Positions 57,836 through 64,000 of a DNA stretch of 64,000 bases are shown piece by piece (within the stretch, counting starts at the first letter, position 1; each line of letters opens with the position of its first letter). Source of the DNA: Gonocerus acuteangulatus. Taxonomy: Eukaryota > Arthropoda > Insecta > Hemiptera > Coreidae. Where the stretch lies: contig OX328124.1 of NCBI GenBank assembly GCA_946811695.1, forward strand, positions 31,867,648 to 31,931,647, given 5' to 3'. The notes under the pieces were generated by a model. The model saw only the letters and a list, made by a program, of their open reading frames with translations. It had not been told where the DNA came from and searched no databases. Position numbers and translations under genes: made by a program.

Positions 57836-60800
57836 ATGATAAGGCTGCTGCAGGTCAATCTGCATCACTGTAGGGCGGCTACGGCTCTGCTGGAACAGTA
57901 TGCTAGAGGTAAGGGTATAGATGTAATTTTAATACAAGAACCTTATCTGTTCAAAGGTCAGGCACGGGGTCTGGGATGGAAAGGTTACAAATGTGTAACA
58001 TGCCATGAGCGGAATCCCAGGTCCTGTATCCTGTTCAAATCTGGTCTTAGCGTTTTTCCTTTATGGCAATTCTGTTGCAGAGACCTGTGTGTAGCGAAGA
58101 TTACCGCTCGTGTGGGAGATGGCCTGAGAGAGGTGGTGGTGGCCTCAGCCTATCTCCCATACGAGCGGTGCAACCCCCCAGGAGCTGAGTTGCGCCTAGT
58201 TGTGGACCACTGCAGGGAGAGGGACTTGCAGTGCCTGATTGGCTGTGATGCCAATGCCCATCACACGGTCTGGGGTAGCACTAACTGCAACCAAAGAGGT
58301 GAGTCATTACTTGATTATGTCTTAAATAATGATCTTGATGTCGTTAATAGGGGCAGCGAGCCTACCTTTGTTATTAGGACAAGAAGAGAGGTCATTGATA
58401 TTACCCTTGTCTCGAGGCGATTATTACCTATGGTCAAGAACTGGAGGGTGGAAGATGAAGTTTCGGGTTCTGACCACAGGTATATTACGTACTGTATAGA
58501 GGCAGCAGGCCCCGCAGCGCGTGTTATCAGAAACCCGAGACTCACAGAGTGGTCCCGGTTCAACGAAATCCTTTCGGGAAGGATGGACGATTGTCCACGG
58601 AGAGTACATACTGGCATCGATGTAGAAGCCATAAATGATCATATTACCGAGGCCATTAAGGTGGCTTTTGAAGGTAGCTGTGCTGGGAAAACTGTAGTGA
58701 CCAACAGCAGTTCCTCCTGGTGGAATGGGAACCTGTCCAGACTCAGGAGTGAAGCAAGGAAGCTCTTTAATAGAGCTAAACGCAGAGGCACCTGGGAGGA
58801 ATACAGGAAGAAATTGTCACAGTACAACACAGCTGTGAGGAAAGCTAAGAGAGAGTCATGGAGGAAATTCTGCACTGAAGTGAATAGTGTAACGGAATAC
58901 TCAAGACTCCATAAGGTTTTAGCCAACAGCCCCACTAAACTTATTGGGACTGTTAAGAAGGCTGAAGGCTATACGGAATCGGTGGAAGAAACCATGAACT
59001 ATATCCTCGCTACTCATTTTCCAACTAGCGAGGAGGCTAACTCATATGAAGGAGATGTCTATCCCATCAGACGAGGTAATCCGGAGGCATGGAGGCATGC
59101 GAGGGAAATTGTCAAGGCAGCGCACGTCAGATGGGCCATTGGAACGTTCAAACCATATAAATCGCCGGGCCTAGACGGCATATATCCAGCATTTCTGCAA
59201 CATGGGGTAGATATACTCTTGCCAACGCTCCTACAACTGTTCAGGAGTAGTTTGGTTATGGGACATATTCCACGGACCTGGAGAGTGGCCAAACTCTGCT
59301 TCATTCCCAAACAAGGCAGAGCTTCACACCTGTATGCCAAGGACTACAGGCCGATTTGTCTATCGTCCTTCCTACTGAAGACACTGGAGAAGATCATAGA
59401 CAGGCATATAAGAGACACTGCGTTAAGACGGAACCCCCTTAACGAACAACAGTATGCGTACCAGTCTGGCAAGTCATGCGAATTGGCTCTCCACCATCTA
59501 GTGTGCAGACTGGAGCGTGCACTACAGTACAAGGAAATTGCTCTGTGCGCATTTCTTGATGTGGAGGGGGCCTTCGACTGCACCCCTGTTAGGGCAGTTG
59601 AAGAAGCCATGATCGAGAAAGATGTCGAAGAATTCGTCATATATTGGACGGTCAATCTTCTGAAGAACCGCATCATTAGGCTGACGGAGGGGACCTACAG
59701 TAAGAGCATTGTACCTAGGACAGGATGTCCCCAGGGGGGTGTCCTGTCACCCCTCCTGTGGTGTCTAGTGGTGGACACACTGCTGACGAGGCTGAAGAAT
59801 CAGGGCTTCTCAGCACAGGCTTATGCAGATGATCTGGTAATTACGGTGGTTGGTAAGGTGCAATCAACTGTGAGTGAACTGCTGGACACGGCACTGTCTT
59901 CGGTGGACAAGTGGTGCCAGGAGAGGAACCTTAGGATTAATCCACAGAAAATTACTGTGGTGCCTTTTACTTTGAAGAGGAAACTGGATGGACTGGGCAC
60001 ACCGAGCCTGTCAGGCCATAATTTAAGCTTTTCCAAGACAGTTAAGTACTTGGGTGTTACCCTGGACTCAAGGCTTAACTGGCAGGAGCATATCCGCAAG
60101 ATAGCAGGTAGAGCCACAAAAACCTTGTGGGCCTGCCGGAGGGTAGTGGGGAATAATTGGGGCATTACCCCTAAAGGTATGCACTGGATTTACACAATGA
60201 TTGTGAGGCCTATCATCACTTACAGTGCAGTAGTGTGGTGGCATCGATGCGGCACTGACAGTGTTAAGAAGACTCTGTGCTCCCCACAAAGGCTGGCCTG
60301 CCTGATGATTACGGGAGCAATGGGCTCTACACCGACAGGAGCTATGGAGATTCTACTCGACCTTAAACCAGTAGAGATACATATCGAAGAGATAGCTAGA
60401 TGCTCAGCGTACAGATTCGCTATTTTAGGGCATGAACCTTGCCCAACCCTAGGGGCTCACTGTGCGATTATCCGAAGGAACTGGCAGGACCCTATTCTCT
60501 GCATGCCATCGGACTTTCAGGACCAGCACTCCTTCACCTCAAACTTTACAACTGTGATCAAGCCGAGGGAAGCAGCGCTGGAGCACAAATTAACACCAAG
60601 CCGGGTGGATCGGTTTTGTTACACAGACGGCTCAAAAACCGAATCTGGCACAGGAGCTGGTGTGTGGATTCAGGGGTCCACACATAATGTTGCCTTGCCT
60701 CTGGGGAGGTATGCCACGGTGTTCCAAGCTGAAGTCACCGCCATCGGCGCTTGTGCAGACCTTATGAATAGCGGCTGTCCATTAGACAGGCGCTTCACTA

Positions 60801-61447
60801 TTTTCTCCGATAGCCAAGCGGCCTTAAGAGCTCTATCCACGAATAGGATCAGGTCAAAGGTGGTACAGCAATGCAAAGACAGCTTAAACTTACTTGGACA
60901 ACGTAACAAGGTCAGACTGGAGTGGGTCCCGGGCCACTCTGGTATCCAAGGTAATGAAAGAGCTGACGAGCTGGCCAATATTGGTGCAGCGACAATCCCC
61001 CTATCTCCAGAACCTCAATGTGGGATCGCACCAGCTGTGGCCAGATTGAGTATTAGAAGGTGGGCGGAAGCCGAGCACAGGAGGAAGTGGTGCAGCAGCT
61101 CCACCCAGAGACAGGCGAAGCTGTTCCTTTCCTTTGTGGACAAGAAGAGGACGGAGACTCTCCTTAATCTGTGCAGGTCCAAGGTAAGACTAGTTACAGC
61201 TCTTCTTACAGGTCACTGTAGAATGCACCGGCACCTCTACTCCATGGGGCTGACCAGGACCTCATGGTGCAGACTATGCTTTGAAGACGACGAGACGCCG
61301 TATCACATCATATGCAGATGTCCAGCTCTTGTAGCTAAGAGATACCTGCATTTTGGTGCAGACTTCATTGATGACCCTAGAAGGCTACCGGAACTGAACC
61401 TTCGAACTCTGTTAAGGTTCATTTCGGATACGGCGCTGTTGGTGTAA
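57836..61447 (+). CDS. LOA-type ORF2: endonuclease, reverse transcriptase, RNase H
   Basis: 1203 codons without interruption. Residues 1-225: APE-type endonuclease (QVNLHH, LIQEPY, CDANAHH, GSDH with SDH at 212-214). About 430-760: RT with KSPGLDGIYP, ICLSSFLLKTLEKIIDRH, CAFLDVEGAFD, GCPQGGVLSPLLW, catalytic YADD at 663-666 and KYLGVTLDSRLNW. About 925-1055: RNase H with YTDGSKT (D931), FQAEVTAI, FSDSQAALRAL and GHSGIQGNERADELA. C-terminus: CCHC-like knuckle WCRLCF..HIICRC. All catalytic residues are present. It would nick target DNA and reverse transcribe the element RNA. Codon use is much richer in G+C than the surrounding DNA. It may encode active enzyme, although the element itself lacks its 5' end. 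Confidence 0.92.
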   Translation: MIRLLQVNLHHCRAATALLEQYARGKGIDVILIQEPYLFKGQARGLGWKGYKCVTCHERNPRSCILFKSGLSVFPLWQFCCRDLCVAKITARVGDGLREVVVASAYLPYERCNPPGAELRLVVDHCRERDLQCLIGCDANAHHTVWGSTNCNQRGESLLDYVLNNDLDVVNRGSEPTFVIRTRREVIDITLVSRRLLPMVKNWRVEDEVSGSDHRYITYCIEAAGPAARVIRNPRLTEWSRFNEILSGRMDDCPRRVHTGIDVEAINDHITEAIKVAFEGSCAGKTVVTNSSSSWWNGNLSRLRSEARKLFNRAKRRGTWEEYRKKLSQYNTAVRKAKRESWRKFCTEVNSVTEYSRLHKVLANSPTKLIGTVKKAEGYTESVEETMNYILATHFPTSEEANSYEGDVYPIRRGNPEAWRHAREIVKAAHVRWAIGTFKPYKSPGLDGIYPAFLQHGVDILLPTLLQLFRSSLVMGHIPRTWRVAKLCFIPKQGRASHLYAKDYRPICLSSFLLKTLEKIIDRHIRDTALRRNPLNEQQYAYQSGKSCELALHHLVCRLERALQYKEIALCAFLDVEGAFDCTPVRAVEEAMIEKDVEEFVIYWTVNLLKNRIIRLTEGTYSKSIVPRTGCPQGGVLSPLLWCLVVDTLLTRLKNQGFSAQAYADDLVITVVGKVQSTVSELLDTALSSVDKWCQERNLRINPQKITVVPFTLKRKLDGLGTPSLSGHNLSFSKTVKYLGVTLDSRLNWQEHIRKIAGRATKTLWACRRVVGNNWGITPKGMHWIYTMIVRPIITYSAVVWWHRCGTDSVKKTLCSPQRLACLMITGAMGSTPTGAMEILLDLKPVEIHIEEIARCSAYRFAILGHEPCPTLGAHCAIIRRNWQDPILCMPSDFQDQHSFTSNFTTVIKPREAALEHKLTPSRVDRFCYTDGSKTESGTGAGVWIQGSTHNVALPLGRYATVFQAEVTAIGACADLMNSGCPLDRRFTIFSDSQAALRALSTNRIRSKVVQQCKDSLNLLGQRNKVRLEWVPGHSGIQGNERADELANIGAATIPLSPEPQCGIAPAVARLSIRRWAEAEHRRKWCSSSTQRQAKLFLSFVDKKRTETLLNLCRSKVRLVTALLTGHCRMHRHLYSMGLTRTSWCRLCFEDDETPYHIICRCPALVAKRYLHFGADFIDDPRRLPELNLRTLLRFISDTALLV

Positions 61448-61627
61448 CAGGCTTGCTTGTCGGGTGGCACAATAGGCCTTGTTGGCCTCGGTGCAGCTCC
61501 CTCTTCGTGGGCACCCGGTGTTAATAATAATAATAATAATAACTTGACCTTTCAAATTGGACGATGGATTTTTGTACCAAATTTCATCAAAATCGGACCA
61601 TTCGTCTTCTATCTAGAGAGCGAACAG

Positions 61628-61688
<61 letters not shown>

Positions 61689-61848
61689 TATACATATATA
61701 TATATATATACAAATTTGAACCACCGTTATTTTCGGTCTCTAGGGGTTCTGAAACGCGAAATTTTCTAGTCGGCACTTCCGGATTGTTTCATTGTATCAA
61801 CCCTATAAGCGGGGTTCCTCCCTATGGGGGAGGGAGGAACCGCGCTAA

Positions 61849-62108
61849 AAGTTAAATGCTAAAAAAAGTCACTCAGGTGTGTCGTGCCTCTGACCTGGTC
61901 AAAGGAACAACAACTAACCGTGGTCAGAGATACAACACCATGGTAGTGCAAATTAAAAAGCATGCTACAGTTTTAGAGTTAAAATTAATCATTTTTACGA
62001 GCTATACCATACATCTTAATTGTATTGTGCTACTATGTCAAATAATGTCTATCAAAAAAGACATAAGACAGAAAATATTTTTAGGCAAAACATTATCAAT
62101 AAATCATG
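61849..62108. other. unassigned sequence, perhaps PLE flank
   Basis: GGTCAGAGATACAACACCAT loosely parallels 53898-53920 beside the PLE pair at 54113. Confidence 0.35.
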
Positions 62109-62440
62109 AAGATTAGATAGTCGAGGTCATAAGTAAAGATGGAATGGTTGGGGTTCGGCTAAAGAAACCTCAATACGATTTTTGTTAAAAAAATCTTTAT
62201 ATAGGTCGTTTTGGCTGCTCATTGGTAGCCTTCGTCAGCTATAATGACAAGAAAAACAGAAATTAATACAGAAAAAAAAAGTTTATAATTGAGATAAGTA
62301 ACAGAACTATAAATACAATTAACTTATTATAAAAGAAAAAATTGGTCTTAAATTCATAGAATGAGTTTTTAGAATGAGTAGAATGAAAAACAATAGAAAC
62401 AAAACATATAATTCCTCTGCCTCCCGGTATTTTCATTGGT
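62109..62440 (-). mobile_element. single PLE arm (CTGACGA family), diverged
   Basis: GATGGAATGGTTGGGGTTCG through ACCTCAATACGATTTTTG and CCTTCGTCAG matches the arms at 24221 and 54113. No inverted partner is found. Confidence 0.65.
62200..62243 (-). ncRNA. hammerhead-like motif, core broken, helix I covarying
   Basis: CTGACGA and helix II are kept, but GAAAC reads AAAAC and the cleavage triplet GTC reads GAC. Helix I is TATAG/CTATA, where the 54177 copy has TTTAG/CTAAA: a compensated pair. Confidence 0.5.
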
Positions 62441-62464
62441 ATGTAGTATCTTAACTAACGATAA

Positions 62465-62956
62465 CGGAATGAACTTGTGCCAGTTCGCTGAAGCAAGCAA
62501 TATGTTGATTAAGAGCACATGTTTCCCCGGAAAGAAGATTTATTTTTGGAACATGGAAGACCCCCAAATGGGGCGTTGACACAAATAGATCATGTGCTCA
62601 TATCTAAACGTCACTCTTTTTCGATTATTGACGTTAAAACTGCCCGAGGACCGAACTGCGACTCTGATCACTTTCTGGACAAAGTTAAGTTCAGAGAACG
62701 TTGCGAGAGAGAAATACAGCAAAAGAAAAATGTGGAACCTGGAAACTTTAAAAAATCCGCAGAAATTGATTGAGTTCAAGGAAGTCGATGACAGAAAAAT
62801 GAAAAAAGAGCTGGAATCTGAAATCGGAAGTGAAAATTCAGGAATTGAAGATTCTTGGAATAGAATTAAAAAAGCAATGATGGAGACAGCAGATGAAGTT
62901 GTGGGTGAGAAAATGCGAGAGAGAGGAGAATGGTTCGATGATGAATGTCTGGAAGC

Positions 62957-62994
<38 letters not shown>

Positions 62995-63979
62995 GGCGCA
63001 TCTACTTCTAGGTCATTAGCGCCGACATCCAGGGTGCAGCGAGGAATTTTCCCAGCGAGCCTTGAGATGAGAAAATTCCTGCCGGAGGTGGGAATCGAAC
63101 CCACCATCTCCCGCTTATGAATCCAGCGTGCTAGCCACTAGACTACGGGAGACCCCTGGAAGCATTAATGATAAGAAATGAGCACAGATTGATTATGTTG
63201 CAGCGTGTGACCAGGCAAAGCACTAATGAATACCGAGATAGCCCCGGAAGGGCTAAGAAAATAATAAGGGCTAAAAAGAAAGCGTTTCTTAAGAAGCAGC
63301 TGGAGCAGATTGAGGAACTAAGGACAAACAACGAAACCAGGAAGTTTTATGGTGCCGTAAAATACATCAGCCAAGGCTTCAGATCTATTTCTGATACCTG
63401 TAGGGATAAAAGTGGAAAAATAATTGAGGACAAAACACTGGTTTCAGATCGATGGGCAGAACATTTCAGTGAAATGTTGAGCGTCGAGAATTCGAACGGC
63501 AGCAAGGATGTTCTAGGACCAAATGTAAGTGAGACAGAAGATATAGAGCCCCCTGACATGGAAGATGTTATAGAAGCAATAGAAAAGTTAAAAAATAATA
63601 AAGCTGCGGGTGAGGATCTTCTAGTGGCAGAGTTCTTTAGACATAGTGGAGAAATCATAATGAATCAACTATACCCTAATACTTGATATCTGGTGTGAAG
63701 AACAGATACCGAGAGACTGGGGCACTAGTTTAATATGTCCGATACACAAAAAGGGGGACAAACTTTACTGCGGGAACTATCGTGGTATTTCTTTGCTAAA
63801 TGTGGCTTACAAGGTGCTCTTGAATGTGATTTTGAAAAGGCTCAATGCTTTTGCTGAAGTCATCTTGAAAGACTATCAATGCGGTTTTCGTCGGGAAAAG
63901 GGAACAACAGACCATATCTTTGTGATGCGGCAACTGTTTGAAAAGTGTTGGGAATTTAAAATCGATCTAAATATTCTTT
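62465..63979 (+). pseudogene. RTE-type retrotransposon, endonuclease/RT region
   Basis: Left part gives CQFAEASNMLIKSTCFP, then in another frame TQIDHVLISKRHSFSIIDVK and RGPNCDSDHFL, the C-terminal endonuclease with its SDH box; at least one frameshift lies near 62540. After a linker, MEDVIEAIEKLKNNKAAGED and, after another frameshift near 63687, RDWGTSLICPIHKKGDK, NYRGISLLNVAYKVL and DYQCGFRREKGTTDHIF are RT fingers. A SINE1 cuts the linker and an H1 element removes everything from 63980, before the RT catalytic box. The motif style is that of insect RTE elements often mislabelled craniofacial development protein 2-like. Confidence 0.75.
62949..63169 (-). mobile_element. SINE1 copy with 14-bp TSD in RTE pseudogene
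   Basis: CTGGAAGCATTAAT at 62949-62962 and 63156-63169. Body 62963-63155 has the complete SINE1 layout on the minus strand. The reading frame on either side is in register when the insertion is disregarded. Confidence 0.95.
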
Positions 63980-64000
63980 TTAGCGCGGTTCCTCCCTCCC
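63980..64000 (+). mobile_element. H1 5' end, cut by window edge
   Basis: TTAGCGCGGTTCCTCCCTCC follows a T run within the RTE sequence; the window ends inside the H1 hairpin. Confidence 0.8.

Larger units (their letters stand above)
57331..61552 (+). mobile_element. LOA-type non-LTR retrotransposon, 5'-truncated, 12-bp TSD
   Basis: AACTTGACCTTT flanks the body 57343-61540. It holds the end of ORF1 and a whole ORF2, and ends in (TAA)n rather than poly(A). Endonuclease, RT and RNase H in one ORF2 and the DUF4780-like ORF1 point to the LOA clade of the R1/LOA/I group; the I clade is the main alternative. Insertion is into an H1 copy. Confidence 0.85.
55787..61848 (-). mobile_element. H1 element carrying PLE and interrupted by LOA
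   Basis: The 5' end is at 61848 (TTAGCGCGGTTCC on the minus strand, with hairpin) and the 3' end at 55787 (CGGAC). A (TA)n tract is at 61632-61711. It has the same internal PLE insertion as the copy at 13846. The LOA retrotransposon splits it at the AACTTGACCTTT motif of the H1 interior. Confidence 0.75.

Overview
The window is AT-rich, intergenic, repeat-dominated DNA from a eukaryote. The element repertoire (LOA-, Jockey- and RTE-type non-LTR retrotransposons, Penelope-like elements, Helentron-type rolling-circle repeats, tRNA- and 5S-derived SINEs, dense (TA)n tracts) fits an arthropod, most likely an insect; I cannot go finer. I found no intron-containing host gene, no functional tRNA or rRNA gene and no CRISPR array. 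Most short open frames are shadows of (TA)n, poly(A) or element sequence.

Layout. 0-5 kb: a 124-bp tandem array, one pogo-like terminus, and a Helentron-like copy (here called H1) carrying a Penelope-like (PLE) terminal-repeat pair. 5-13 kb: a tRNA-SINE, a hAT-type MITE, a 5S rRNA-derived SINE with a perfect 13-bp target duplication, a long palindrome, H1 fragments and a second tRNA-SINE. 13-21.6 kb: a cluster of H1 copies in both orientations, with a 677-bp palindromic MITE between them. 22-26.2 kb: a PLE with reverse transcriptase plus GIY-YIG frame, two PLE palindromes and a PIF/Harbinger remnant. 27-31 kb: tandem copies of a second Helentron-like family (H2) and a T-tailed SINE. 31-45 kb: AT-rich sequence, a G-rich MITE pair, a second 124-bp array, H1 copies and a PLE remnant. 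45-57 kb: a PLE pair split by a Jockey insertion, SINEs, a complete H2 copy, a Jockey fragment and a PLE pair split by a SINE. 57-64 kb: a LOA-type retrotransposon with an intact 1203-codon ORF2 nested in an H1 copy, then an RTE-type pseudogene cut by a SINE.

Three signals stand out. (1) H1 and H2 differ in sequence but share one architecture: a 5' end TTAGC..TTCC with a hairpin, an inverted copy of that end placed subterminally at the 3' side, then a hairpin ending CGGAC before a T run. This is the asymmetric-TIR layout of Helentrons/HINEs. (2) The PLE terminal repeats, often inserted as head-to-head inverted pairs without any coding region, contain hammerhead ribozyme cores (CTGANGA, helix II, GAAA, palindromic helix III, NUH); four sequence families are visible and helix I covaries between copies. 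(3) A 5S-derived SINE shares its 3' tail with the tRNA-derived SINE1 family, suggesting a common mobilising LINE.

The nesting order (H1 before PLE before Jockey or LOA; RTE before SINE1) gives a relative chronology, and exact target duplications support most of these boundaries.
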